In this document: piece after piece, positions 1 through 8,140 of the stretch | How positions within the stretch are numbered: the stretch's first letter is position 1 | Layout: each line of letters opens with the position of its first letter | Assembly: GCF_900078315.1 (NCBI RefSeq) | Contig: NZ_FKBS01000017.1 | Location: forward strand, 179,649 to 243,648 | DNA: 64,000 nucleotides | From: Bordetella ansorpii | GTDB taxonomy: Bacteria > Pseudomonadota > Gammaproteobacteria > Burkholderiales > Burkholderiaceae_B | Direction: 5' to 3' | Position numbers and translations under genes: made by a program | The notes under the pieces: model-generated | Database searches by the model: none | The model's input: only the letters and a program-made list of their open reading frames with translations | Told to the model about the DNA's origin: nothing

Positions 1-43
1 CTGCCGGCGGCGGCAATGCGCGTGAACGGGCGCATGCCTGCAT
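1..43 (-). CDS. 5' end of an unidentified gene (partial)
   Basis: A strong Shine-Dalgarno (GGAGGAG, complement of 49-55) on the minus strand precedes two start codons, at 43 and 35, and the reading frame then leaves the window. The start at 43 has ideal spacing (5 nt) but gives an unremarkable peptide. The start at 35 gives MRPFTRIAAAG, which resembles the beginning of a secretion signal (basic residues followed by small hydrophobic ones), though its spacing is long. The product cannot be named. The 44-250 gap behind it probably holds its promoter; I see no other gene there. Confidence 0.4.
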   Translation of the reverse strand, partial: MQACARSRALPPPA

Positions 44-250
44 GATGTCTCCTCCGCACGGCGCCTGCCTGTCGTGGCGGCGCCGGTCCCATTGGCTTGT
101 TCGAATAGTCTGGCCTGGGGATCATGCCCCGCGCGACAGGGCGTCGAGGCGGACGGCATGCCCAGGCTGCGGTTTACTCTAGCGCAAGGTCGCGTGAGCA
201 GATGTTCGAAAATTTTTCAGGCTGAACCAGGATGTCCCGCGCACGAGACG

Positions 251-1207
251 CTACGCGGCGCGCGCGGCCCTGCGCACGGCCTGCGGCGGCTGGCCGTACA
301 CGCGCAGGAAGGCGCGCCGCATGCGCTCGGCATCCTCGAAACCCACATGGCGGGCCACGGTTTCGATGGCGGCGCCGCCGTCCTCGATCTGCGCGCGCGC
401 CGCTTCGGCGCGGATGCGCTCCACCGCCTTGGCGGGCGTCTGCCCGGTCTCGGCCTTGAAGGCGCGGATGAACTGGCGCGGGCTGAGGCACGCGACCTCG
501 GCCAGCGTATCCACCGTCAGCGCCGCGGTCAGGTGCGCGCCGATGTAGTCCATCACCGCGCGCATGCGTTCGCTTTGCGGCGCCAGGTCTTGCAGCGTCG
601 AAAACTGCGACTGCCCGCCCGTGCGGCGGTGATACACCACCATCTCGCGCGCCACCGCGCGGGCCAGCTCCGCGCCCAGGTCGGCTTCGACCATGGCCAG
701 CGCCAGGTCGATGCCGGCGCTGATGCCGGCCGACGTCCAGATCCCGCCGTCTCGCACGAAGATGCGGTCGCTGTCCACGCGCAGCGCGGGATAACGGCGC
801 TGCAGCTCCACGGCGTGGCGCCAATGCGTGGTGACGCGCCGCCCGTCCAGCACGCCCGCGGCGGCGAGCAGGAAGGCGCCGGTACACACGCTGCAGAGGC
901 GGCGGCGCGCGGCCATGGCAGCCTGCAGGTGCCGCAGCAACCCTGGTGACGGCGGCGACGTGCGCGTGCCACGGCCGCCCGGCACCATCAGCGTGCCGGC
1001 CGCCGAGCCGCGCCAGGATTGCGTGGCCACCTCGACACCGCAGGTGCTGGCAACACGGCCGCCACGCTCGGACACCAGCGTGACCGCGTAGGCCGGTCCG
1101 CGCCGCGCGGGCGCCAGATCGGACGCCATGCCGAACACGGACACGGGCCCGGCCATGTCCAGTAGCTGGAAACCAGGAACCAGCAGCACATCGATTGCGC
1201 GCGTCAT
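251..1207 (-). CDS. GlxA-family AraC transcriptional regulator (DJ-1/PfpI + HTH_18)
   Basis: 318 aa from the ATG at 1207. I prefer this start to an upstream one at 1288 because residues MTRAIDVLLVPGF begin the conserved domain immediately. Residues about 5-170 form a DJ-1/PfpI glutamine-amidotransferase-like domain (VLLVPGFQLLDMAGP, then the nucleophile-elbow region CSVCTGAFLLAAAGVLDG). Residues about 215-310 form a double helix-turn-helix of AraC type (TVDTLAEVACLSPRQFIRAF). Family knowledge: such regulators bind direct repeats and usually activate neighbouring transport or catabolic genes. It is divergent from the MFS gene with an 86-nt gap containing a 21-bp-spaced direct repeat. The inducer is unknown. 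Confidence 0.9.
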   Translation of the reverse strand: MTRAIDVLLVPGFQLLDMAGPVSVFGMASDLAPARRGPAYAVTLVSERGGRVASTCGVEVATQSWRGSAAGTLMVPGGRGTRTSPPSPGLLRHLQAAMAARRRLCSVCTGAFLLAAAGVLDGRRVTTHWRHAVELQRRYPALRVDSDRIFVRDGGIWTSAGISAGIDLALAMVEADLGAELARAVAREMVVYHRRTGGQSQFSTLQDLAPQSERMRAVMDYIGAHLTAALTVDTLAEVACLSPRQFIRAFKAETGQTPAKAVERIRAEAARAQIEDGGAAIETVARHVGFEDAERMRRAFLRVYGQPPQAVRRAARAA

Positions 1208-1236
1208 GTCGTTTATCGAGGGAAATATGTCATTTA
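1206..1236. promoter_or_regulatory. Direct repeat ATGTC(G/A)TTTA, candidate AraC-type operator
   Basis: Two copies, ATGTCGTTTA at 1206-1215 and ATGTCATTTA at 1227-1236, match at 9 of 10 positions and start exactly 21 bp apart (two helical turns). This is the usual geometry for a dimeric AraC-family activator. The site lies between the divergent GlxA-type regulator and the MFS gene; the first copy overlaps the regulator start codon. Function is inferred. Confidence 0.5.
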
Positions 1237-1293
1237 CGTCATAGTGTCCCTGCGTAGAGTCGAGGCTGTCAATCACACCCGGAATCATCTGGC

Positions 1294-2592
1294 ATGTCCG
1301 CTTCCACGCTTTCTTCGTCCCCGGGGGCTCCGGGCAGTCCGGCCGGGCCGCGGTCGGCCGGGCCGCAACCGTCCGATCGCGGCCCGACCGAATCCCCCCA
1401 AGGAAGACACAATGCCTGGGTGCTGGCCATCTGCCAGGGGCTGTTCACTGCCGCCATCTCCATCGACCTGACCCTGACCGCCCTCACGGGCCACATGCTG
1501 GCGCCCGACAAGGCCTTGGCCACCCTGCCCTTCGCGCTGATCACCGTGGCGGGCGCGGTGGTCACCTGGTTCGCTGCCCAACTGATGCAGCGCATCGGGC
1601 GGCGCGCGGGTTTCGTGCTGGGCGCGGTGAGCGGCTGCGCGGGCGGCCTGATCTCGGTATGGGCCGTATTCCATTCGTTGTTCTGGGTGTTCTGCGCGGG
1701 CACGGCGCTGGTCGGCGTGTTCCAGGCTTTCGCGCAGTACTACCGCCTGGCCGCGGCCGACGCCGTGCCGGCACAGGCCAAGAGCCGCGCCATCTCCACC
1801 GTGCTGGCCGGCGGCGTGATCGCCGCGTTGGCCGGACCGGCGCTGGCCGCCTGGAGCAAGGACCTGTTTCCCGTGGCGTTGTTCGCGGGCGCATACCTCA
1901 TGGTGGCGCTGCTGGGCCTGGCCTCGGCCATGCTGCTGGCGCTGGCCTATCGCGATGGGGAGGCCGCGGCAACGGCCGACGTGGCGGCCGAGCCGGCGCG
2001 GCCATTGCGTGAGGTCGCGCGCCAGCCCATCTTCGTGGCCGCCGCCGCCAACAACGTGGTCGGGTCGGTCTCGATGATGTTCATCATGACCGCCGCCCCC
2101 TTGGCCGCCGTGGCCTGCCATCACAGCATCGACGATGGCGCGGGCATCATGCAGTGGCATCTGGTCGGCATGTATGCGCCCGCCTTCTTCGCGGGCGCGC
2201 TGATCCGCCGCGTGGGACTGGCGCCGGTGCTGGGCACGGGCATGGCGCTGAACGTGGCCTGCTCGCTCATCGCCATGTCCTCGCCGTCGCTGCCGGCGTT
2301 CTACGCCGCCCTGTTCTGCCTCGGCGTGGGCTGGAACTTCATGTTCGTGGGCGGCACCACGCTGCTGGCGCAATCCTATCGCCCCGCGGAACGGGCGCGC
2401 GCGCAAGGCACGGCCGAGCTGCTGCGCTACGCCTTCACGGCCGCGGCCACGCTCGGCGCGGGGCCGTTGCTGGACCGGTATGGCTGGGAGGCGCTGAACG
2501 CCGCCATGCTGCCGGTCGTGGCATTGGCGGCAGCCATGACGGCATGGTGGGTGTGGTCCGAGCGGCGCGCAGGCAGGCGAGTGGCGGCGTAG
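1294..2592 (+). CDS. MFS transporter
   Basis: 432 aa, about 12 predicted membrane segments after a hydrophilic, Pro/Ser-rich N-terminus of roughly 38 residues. The loop QLMQRIGRRAGF has the basic/Gly pattern of the MFS motif between helices 2 and 3, followed by small-residue-rich helices typical of the superfamily. Substrate is not evident. No clear ribosome site precedes the ATG at 1294. A GTG at 1420, behind an AGGAAG, would remove the odd N-terminal tail and is a possible alternative start. Divergent from the GlxA-type regulator, which probably controls it. Confidence 0.88.
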   Translation: MSASTLSSSPGAPGSPAGPRSAGPQPSDRGPTESPQGRHNAWVLAICQGLFTAAISIDLTLTALTGHMLAPDKALATLPFALITVAGAVVTWFAAQLMQRIGRRAGFVLGAVSGCAGGLISVWAVFHSLFWVFCAGTALVGVFQAFAQYYRLAAADAVPAQAKSRAISTVLAGGVIAALAGPALAAWSKDLFPVALFAGAYLMVALLGLASAMLLALAYRDGEAAATADVAAEPARPLREVARQPIFVAAAANNVVGSVSMMFIMTAAPLAAVACHHSIDDGAGIMQWHLVGMYAPAFFAGALIRRVGLAPVLGTGMALNVACSLIAMSSPSLPAFYAALFCLGVGWNFMFVGGTTLLAQSYRPAERARAQGTAELLRYAFTAAATLGAGPLLDRYGWEALNAAMLPVVALAAAMTAWWVWSERRAGRRVAA

Positions 2593-2825
2593 TGCCCGCA
2601 GGCGCGCCGGCAGTCACGGCGCCTGACGCAAACCACATGCGTTGTGCGCGGCCCGGCCGCCTGCGCGAAGCCGTTCGAGGGGATAGCGGCCTCCCTTCGC
2701 GAATCATTCACGCACGAATGGAAGCGTGACAGGCCGAAGATCCCCGGAGAGACTGCGTCCGCCCCCCTTTTCAGGAGACCTCTCTTGCCGGACGCTTTCC
2801 CTTCCAATCCTTACCTGCTTCAAGA

Positions 2826-2842
2826 TGCTATCATTGATAGCA
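2826..2842. promoter_or_regulatory. 17-bp palindrome, candidate toxin-antitoxin operator
   Basis: TGCTATCA-T-TGATAGCA is a perfect 8-bp inverted repeat with a one-base centre, ending 17 nt before the antitoxin start codon. Antitoxins of the FitA/VapB type repress their own promoter by binding such short inverted repeats, so this is very likely the autoregulatory operator. The rest of the 2593-2859 gap shows no other gene. Confidence 0.65.
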
Positions 2843-2859
2843 ATCTTTGGAGAACGTAC

Positions 2860-3096
2860 ATGGGCAGCCTTATCGTGCGTGGCGTCGACGACGCCCTTAT
2901 CCAGACGCTGCGCGAGCAAGCCGCGGCCAACGGCCGCAGCGCAGAAGCCGAGCACCGCGACATCCTGGCCCGAGCCCTGCTGCAATCCCCGCGACGCAGC
3001 CTGGCCGACGTGCTGGCCGCCATGCCAGACGTGGGCCGAGACGCCGACTTCGCGCGCCACGAAGACCCCGACGGTGCGCCGCATGTATTTGATTGA
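2860..3096 (+). CDS. FitA-like ribbon-helix-helix antitoxin
   Basis: 78 aa from the ATG at 2860. A longer frame opening at 2644 is rejected because it has no conserved sequence and would run through the operator palindrome. The N-terminus (GSLIVRGVDDALIQTLREQAA) has the alternating pattern of a short beta strand and helix typical of FitA/Arc-type ribbon-helix-helix proteins; EAEHRDILARAL is the conserved middle helix. The C-terminus is expected to wrap around and inhibit the PIN toxin. The toxin gene overlaps by 14 nt, indicating translational coupling. Confidence 0.85.
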   Translation: MGSLIVRGVDDALIQTLREQAAANGRSAEAEHRDILARALLQSPRRSLADVLAAMPDVGRDADFARHEDPDGAPHVFD

Positions 3097-3502
3097 CACC
3101 AACGTCATCAGCGAGGCCCGCAAGGGGGCGCGCGCCAATGCGGGGGTCCGGACGTTCCTGAAGACGGCCGCCCAGGCCGACGCCGCGCTGTTCCTGTCGG
3201 TGGTCACGGTGGGCGAACTGCGGCGCGGCGTCGATCTGCTGCGTCATCGCGGCGATGCCCCGCAAGCGGCATCGCTCGAAAACTGGCTGGCGCGCCTGTC
3301 GGCAGACTTTGCCCGACGCATCTTGCCCGTCGATGCCGACGTGGCCCAGGTGTGGGGCCGGCTGCGCGTGCCGCAGCCTCAGCATGCCCTGGACAAGCTC
3401 ATCGCCGCCACGGCCCTCATCCACGGGCTTACCGTGGTCACCCGCAACACGGCCGATTTCGACGGCCTGGGGGTGCATGTGCTCGACCCATTCAGCGCCT
3501 GA
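3083..3502 (+). CDS. FitB/VapC-like PIN-domain ribonuclease toxin
   Basis: 139 aa from the ATG at 3083, starting MYLIDTNVISE. This holds the first PIN-domain aspartate (D5) in the classic hydrophobic-D-T-N-V motif. The other acidic positions are visible as TVGELRRG (Glu) near residue 45, ALDKLIAATAL (Asp) near 105 and TRNTADFDGLG (Asp) near 125. PIN toxins are Mg2+-dependent endoribonucleases that cut tRNA or rRNA when free of antitoxin. Start choice is fixed by the motif beginning at residue 2 and by overlap with the antitoxin. All expected catalytic positions are present, so it should be active. Confidence 0.9.
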   Translation: MYLIDTNVISEARKGARANAGVRTFLKTAAQADAALFLSVVTVGELRRGVDLLRHRGDAPQAASLENWLARLSADFARRILPVDADVAQVWGRLRVPQPQHALDKLIAATALIHGLTVVTRNTADFDGLGVHVLDPFSA

Positions 3503-3534
3503 GTGCTCTGGCCGCCATCTGCGGCCAGAGCACT
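3502..3534. terminator. 14-bp hairpin between convergent genes
   Basis: A perfect 14-bp stem (AGTGCTCTGGCCGC at 3502-3515 with its complement at 3521-3534) has a 5-nt loop. It sits exactly between the PIN-toxin gene and the converging permease gene and touches both stop codons. There is no T-tract on either side, so it may act as an mRNA 3' stabiliser or Rho-assisted bidirectional end rather than as a strong intrinsic terminator. Confidence 0.6.
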
Positions 3535-4282
3535 ACCCCGCGAAGAAGTGCGGGATCGACGACGCCAGCAGCGCCACGCCCGACAGCGTCAGCAGGCTCA
3601 GTACGATGCGGCGAAAGGCCACGTCGCTGATCCCCACATACAGGCGCGCGCCCAGCACGGTCGGAATCAGCATGGCCGGCGCCACGATGGCGAACATCGG
3701 CAGCATGTCACGGGTGACCGCGCCCGAGACCAGATAGCCCAGCATCGTGAAGGCCAGGGTGGCCAGGTTGAAGTTCTGGATGATGCTGCGCTGCACGTCC
3801 TTGTCGAAGCGGCGCAGCGTGCACCACAGCGTGGGGATGACGCCCGAGAAACCGCCCAACCCGCCCATGACCCCGCCGATCACCCCGACCACGCCGTTGG
3901 CCGCCGAGCCGCCCACGGTAATGGGCGGCAGGTGTTTCGAGAACAGCATGATCGGGCACCACACCGCCAGCAATATGCCCAGCGCGGCCTTGAAGACATG
4001 CACTTCCAGCAGGGGCAGCACGGCCACGCCTATCGGTATGCCGATCAGGCCGCCCAGCAGAAACGGCCCCAGCAGCCGCATGTCGAAACCACGGCGCATC
4101 GACACCGCCGCGATGACCTGTCCCGTCAGCCCCCCGAACACCGCCAACACCGCCGCCAGCTTCGGATCGACCGTCCAGGCCCACAACGACATCGACACCA
4201 TGCTGAAACCAAACCCCGACAAGCCCTGCACGAAGCCCGCCAGGACGGCGCCCGCCGCCACGGCAAAATAGACCGTATCCAT
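3533..4282 (-). CDS. TauE/SafE-family sulfite/organic anion exporter
   Basis: 249 aa. The start at 4282 is chosen because GGGTGGAG lies directly upstream and the first helix follows; longer frames reaching 4642 add non-conserved sequence over the neighbouring TonB-like gene. About 8 hydrophobic segments are visible, with the family's Gly-rich turns (VQGLSGFGFSMVS near residue 16 and GGVMGGLGGFSGVIPTLW near 135). Family members move sulfite, sulfoacetate or other small anions. Substrate here is unknown; sulfur genes elsewhere in the window make a sulfur anion possible but unproven. Confidence 0.87.
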   Translation of the reverse strand: MDTVYFAVAAGAVLAGFVQGLSGFGFSMVSMSLWAWTVDPKLAAVLAVFGGLTGQVIAAVSMRRGFDMRLLGPFLLGGLIGIPIGVAVLPLLEVHVFKAALGILLAVWCPIMLFSKHLPPITVGGSAANGVVGVIGGVMGGLGGFSGVIPTLWCTLRRFDKDVQRSIIQNFNLATLAFTMLGYLVSGAVTRDMLPMFAIVAPAMLIPTVLGARLYVGISDVAFRRIVLSLLTLSGVALLASSIPHFFAG

Positions 4283-4463
4283 CTCCACCCTACATATTGT
4301 TTTTTGCCCCGTGCGCCCAGGGCAACATGTCCGGGCTGCGCGGTGGCCAGCGGGCATTGTACGTAGCTCCGGTTCGGACGGAATCGCCCTGCTGACACAC
4401 CGCCTTGCTACACTGCCCGCCGCGCGAGACCCCATCCCCAAACCCTGCACGCCCGCGAGCGCC

Positions 4464-5267
4464 ATGAACAGGACCTGGAAAGAGCGTTTCTCGGCCGCGG
4501 GATGGATCGTGTCCGGCCTGGTGCTGCTGGCGGTCATCGTCTGGGGCCTGCAACATCGCGGCGCCAAGCCTCGCGAGGTTCGGCCGACCCTGATGGTGAC
4601 GCTGACGCCGCCCCCACCTGCGCCGCCGCCCGTCCCACGCAAGCCCGAGCCTCAACGCGCCGCCCAGGCCCCCGCCGCGCCGGCGGCCCGGCCCACTGCG
4701 CAGCCGCCCAAACCCAAGACCCCGCCCGCGCCCAAGGCCCCGGCGCCCAAGGCGCAGAAGGCCATCGCCATCGACGCGCCGCCGGACACGAATCCCTTCC
4801 AGATCGCGCAGGGCCTGCCCAGCGCCGACAGTTTCACCATCGGCGGCGGTGCAGACGGGGGCAGCGGCGACGCGGATGGGGGAGGCGGAGGGGGCGGCGG
4901 CTGCAGCACCGCGCTGCAGATCCGTTCCTACCTGAACCTGATCAACGCGCAGGTCTCCGGCGCCTTCAAGAAGAGCAGCCACCTGAACACCCGCAACTTC
5001 GATGTGCGGGCACAGTTGTGGTTCGATGCCGCGGGCGGCGTGCGGCGCACGCAGCTGGAAAGATCGACCGGCGATCGCGGCCTGGATGATGACGTCTCCG
5101 AGATGCTGCTTGGCGTCAGCATCGGCGAAGGCGTCCCCTCCTGCCTGGAACCCGTGAAGGTGCGGCTGACCGCGCCGTGGACCGGCGTCAGCAAGGCCTT
5201 GGGCAAGACCGCCCGGGACAAACCCATGCAGGAAAGCGGGACGCTGATCTGGCAGCGTCCCAGGTAA
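4464..5267 (+). CDS. TonB-like energy transducer protein
   Basis: 267 aa from the ATG at 4464; in-frame sequence upstream to 4311 lacks conserved features. Order of parts: cytoplasmic stub, one membrane helix at about residues 12-32, a long Pro/Ala/Lys-rich spacer (about 45-105) like the periplasm-spanning arm of TonB, a Gly-rich linker (about 130-150), and a C-terminal domain with a TonB-like pattern (LDDDVSEMLLGVSIGEGVPSCL). It lacks exbB/exbD partners and any TonB-dependent receptor nearby, so the protein it energises is unknown. It ends 7 nt before the convergent boxA, without a visible terminator. Confidence 0.72.
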   Translation: MNRTWKERFSAAGWIVSGLVLLAVIVWGLQHRGAKPREVRPTLMVTLTPPPPAPPPVPRKPEPQRAAQAPAAPAARPTAQPPKPKTPPAPKAPAPKAQKAIAIDAPPDTNPFQIAQGLPSADSFTIGGGADGGSGDADGGGGGGGGCSTALQIRSYLNLINAQVSGAFKKSSHLNTRNFDVRAQLWFDAAGGVRRTQLERSTGDRGLDDDVSEMLLGVSIGEGVPSCLEPVKVRLTAPWTGVSKALGKTARDKPMQESGTLIWQRPR

Positions 5268-5274
5268 GCGGACG

Positions 5275-6531
5275 TCAGTAGGTTTCCAGGTGCAGACGGC
5301 CCTGGGTGCGCAGGGCGGCATGCAGCGGCTCCCACGCCTGCCCGGCGGTCTCGGCCACCTCTTTCAGGGCCTGCAGCACGCCCGCTTCCATGCCCTTCAG
5401 GCCGCACACGTACAGATAGGTTTCCTCATCCGCCAGCAGCGCGGCCACGTCGGCCGCCCGTTCGCGGATGGCATCCTGCACGTAGCGCCTCGGCTGGTCC
5501 GCTTCGCGCGACAGCGCCAGGTTGATGTCGATGAAGTCGCGGGGCAGTTTCATCAACGGCCCGAAATACGGCAGTTCGCGCTCGGTGCGGGCGCCGAAGA
5601 ACAGCATCAGCTTGCCGTTGACGCCCTGCTCCAGACGGCGGCGGCAGTGCTCGGTCATGGCCCGCATGGGCGCCGCGCCGGTGCCCGTGCAGATCATCAC
5701 CAGATTGGCGCGGGCGTGATTCGGCATCAGGAAGGTATTGCCGAACGGGCCGATCACCTGGACCTGGTCGCCCTTGGCCACGTCGCACAGATAATTCGAG
5801 CACACGCCGCGAAACGGCCGGCCGTCGTGCGTCTCGGTGACGCGTTTCACGGTCAGCGACAGGTTGTTGTAGCCGGGCCGCTCGCCATCGCGCGGGCTGG
5901 CCAGCGAGTACTGCCGCGCATGATGCGCGCGGCCCTGCGCATCGGCGCCCGGCGGCAGGATGCCGATGGACTGGCCCTCTAGCACCGGAAACGGCAGCTT
6001 GCCGAAATCCAGCACGATGTGATGGATGTCGCTGTCGGTATCGTCGTCCGTCACGCGGTAGTTGCCCACCACCGTGGCGACGATGGGCGTCTTGTGCGAA
6101 TACAGGTTCACGTAGGGATGCGCCGCCGACCAGGGCGGCACGATGGAGCCCGGGGCCACGTAAACGGCGGCGGGCTCGGCCAGCGCGGCGGCGGCCAGCA
6201 CATCGGCAGCGGCGTCGGCCGCCGCGGCATCGGCCACGACGCCCTGCGCGGGCAACGGCTTCTCCCCCGGCAACTCGTCCCAGCCGAACTGTTCCTCCAG
6301 CGTGTAGGCCTCTTCGCGCACCACCATGCGCCAGTTGTCGATGGACCCGGTCGGGCACGGCGGCACACAGGCCATGCAGCCATTGCAGATGGACGCATCC
6401 ACCACGTAATTGCGGCCGTCGTGCGTGATGGCGTCGATGGGGCAGGTTTCTTCGCACGTATTGCAGCGGATGCAGATCTCGGGATCGATCAGATGCTGCT
6501 TGAGCACTTGCGGCGGCAGGGGCGCGTTCAT
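5275..6531 (-). CDS. boxA: Benzoyl-CoA 2,3-epoxidase reductase component BoxA
   Basis: 418 aa from the ATG at 6531; a longer in-frame opening reaches into boxB and is not real. Two 4Fe-4S ferredoxin motifs are seen: Cys 20, 23, 26, 30 and Cys 49, 52, 55, 59. A ferredoxin-NADP+ reductase-like half follows, with the FAD-binding [11 protein letters not shown] and the NADP-binding [14 protein letters not shown]. BoxA passes electrons from NADPH to the BoxB epoxidase. An Ala-rich linker separates the halves. It is third in the boxC-boxB-boxA transcript on the minus strand, 77 nt after boxB. Confidence 0.97.
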   Translation of the reverse strand: MNAPLPPQVLKQHLIDPEICIRCNTCEETCPIDAITHDGRNYVVDASICNGCMACVPPCPTGSIDNWRMVVREEAYTLEEQFGWDELPGEKPLPAQGVVADAAAADAAADVLAAAALAEPAAVYVAPGSIVPPWSAAHPYVNLYSHKTPIVATVVGNYRVTDDDTDSDIHHIVLDFGKLPFPVLEGQSIGILPPGADAQGRAHHARQYSLASPRDGERPGYNNLSLTVKRVTETHDGRPFRGVCSNYLCDVAKGDQVQVIGPFGNTFLMPNHARANLVMICTGTGAAPMRAMTEHCRRRLEQGVNGKLMLFFGARTERELPYFGPLMKLPRDFIDINLALSREADQPRRYVQDAIRERAADVAALLADEETYLYVCGLKGMEAGVLQALKEVAETAGQAWEPLHAALRTQGRLHLETY

Positions 6532-6608
6532 GGCGGTTTCCCAAGGCTGGGGCCTGTCTGGTCTGGACAAGCCCCGCAGCGGCGGCCGCCCGGGGGCGGC
6601 CCGCCAGC

Positions 6609-8036
6609 TCAGTTGAAACGGACGTACTGGAAGTCGATGGGCTGGCGGTTCACGCCCATGACGGGCGGCGCGATCCAGTTGGCGAACTTGCCCGGCTCGT
6701 TGACCCGGCCCATCAGCGACGCGACGAAGGCGCGGTCTTCGGGCGTGGGCAGCCATTTGTCGACGTTGGCCTTCCATTGATCCGGCGTCAGCACGTCGCC
6801 CTCGGGCGAGACGCGCACCCCGGCCAGCGTACCGATCTGGCGGTTGAACGCCTTGTGCGGCACGGACAGGCGGAACGGAATGCCGGCCTTCTCGATCACC
6901 TTGTTCCAGCGTCCCACGCCGGCCATCGAGTCGCGGATGAAGTCGTCGCGCAGCACCTCGTTGAGCGCATTGAGCATCGGCACCTCGATCTCGCGCAGCT
7001 TGCCGCCATCGACCGACAGGATGCGGTAGGTGCCGTCCTTCAACTGATGATCGTCGGTGCGCTTGCCCTCTTCGTAGCGCCCCTTCAGGCCGGCGCTGTA
7101 GAAGATGGCGGCATTGGAGGACTGGTCGGCGCCGAACAGGTCGATGGTCACGCTGTAGTGGAAGTTGAGATAGCGCTGGATGGTGGCCAGGTCGATCACG
7201 CCGGCCGCGCGGATCGCCGCGGGATCGTCCGTCTTCAGTTCGTTCATCACCTGGCAGGTGCGCTGGATGACGCGCGACACGCCCGATTCGCCCACGAACA
7301 TGTGATGCGCCTCTTCGGTCAGCATGAACTTCGTGGTGCGGGCCAGCGGGTCGAATCCCGACTCGGCCAACGCGCACAACTGGAACTTACCGTCCCGGTC
7401 GGTGAAGTACGTGAACATGTAGAACGCCAGCCAGTCCGGCGTCTTCTCGTTGAAGGCGCCCAGGATGCGCGGATTGTCCGCGTCGCCCGAGGTGCGCTGC
7501 AGCAGCGCGTCGGCCTCTTCGCGGCCATCGCGGCCGAAATAGCGGTGCAGCAGGTACACCATGGCCCACAGGTGGCGGCCCTCTTCCACGTTGATCTGGA
7601 ACAGGTTGCGCAGGTCGTACTGCGATGGCGCGGTCAGGCCCAGGTGGCGTTGCTGCTCGATCGAGGCCGGCTCGGTGTCGCCCTGCGTGACGATGATGCG
7701 GCGCAGGTTGGCGCGGTGCTCGCCGGGCACGTCCTGCCACACGTCGCGGCCCATGTTCTCGCCGAAATGGATCTTGCGCTGGCCGTCCTGCGGCGCCAGG
7801 AAGATGCCCCAGCGGTAATCGGGCATCTTCACGTGGTCGAAGTGCGCCCAGCCATCGGGCTCGACGCTGACGGCGGTGCGCAGGTAGACGTCGAAGCCAT
7901 GCGAGCCATCCGGTCCCATGTCCTGCCACCATTGCAGGTAATTGGGCTGCCAGTGCTCCAGCGCGCGTTGCAGCGTGCGGTCGCTGGACAGGTTGACGTT
8001 GTTGGGTATCTTCTCGCTGTAGTTGATGCCGGACAT
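6609..8036 (-). CDS. boxB: Benzoyl-CoA 2,3-epoxidase oxygenase component BoxB
   Basis: 475 aa, the usual BoxB length. This class I diiron protein adds one oxygen atom of O2 across the 2,3 bond of benzoyl-CoA to form the epoxide. Two E-x-x-H iron-ligand motifs are visible: EGRH at residues 152-155 and EAHH at 242-245. The start at 8036 has GAGGAGACAC just upstream; the boxC leader has an almost identical ribosome site. It lies between boxC and boxA, 104 nt from boxC, consistent with one operon. Confidence 0.98.
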   Translation of the reverse strand: MSGINYSEKIPNNVNLSSDRTLQRALEHWQPNYLQWWQDMGPDGSHGFDVYLRTAVSVEPDGWAHFDHVKMPDYRWGIFLAPQDGQRKIHFGENMGRDVWQDVPGEHRANLRRIIVTQGDTEPASIEQQRHLGLTAPSQYDLRNLFQINVEEGRHLWAMVYLLHRYFGRDGREEADALLQRTSGDADNPRILGAFNEKTPDWLAFYMFTYFTDRDGKFQLCALAESGFDPLARTTKFMLTEEAHHMFVGESGVSRVIQRTCQVMNELKTDDPAAIRAAGVIDLATIQRYLNFHYSVTIDLFGADQSSNAAIFYSAGLKGRYEEGKRTDDHQLKDGTYRILSVDGGKLREIEVPMLNALNEVLRDDFIRDSMAGVGRWNKVIEKAGIPFRLSVPHKAFNRQIGTLAGVRVSPEGDVLTPDQWKANVDKWLPTPEDRAFVASLMGRVNEPGKFANWIAPPVMGVNRQPIDFQYVRFN

Positions 8037-8140
8037 GCGTGTCTCCTCGGGGGCCGTCAGGGGAGGCCTGCGGCGCGGGTGTCTGTGCGGATGGACGTGT
8101 GGCGACGGGGCCGCTGCGCGAGCAGCGCAGCCCCGGGGCG

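Noticed and set aside
74-949. 291-aa plus-strand ORF over the GlxA-type regulator
   Set aside because: Antisense shadow of a clear AraC-family gene; low-complexity Arg/Ala/His composition without motifs.
1285-2406. 373-aa minus-strand ORF over the MFS gene
   Set aside because: Gly/His/Arg-rich antisense frame typical of high-GC DNA; no conserved pattern.
6532-7377. N-terminal extension of boxA into boxB (700-aa frame)
   Set aside because: The extra sequence is boxB DNA read out of frame; BoxA proteins begin just before the first ferredoxin motif.
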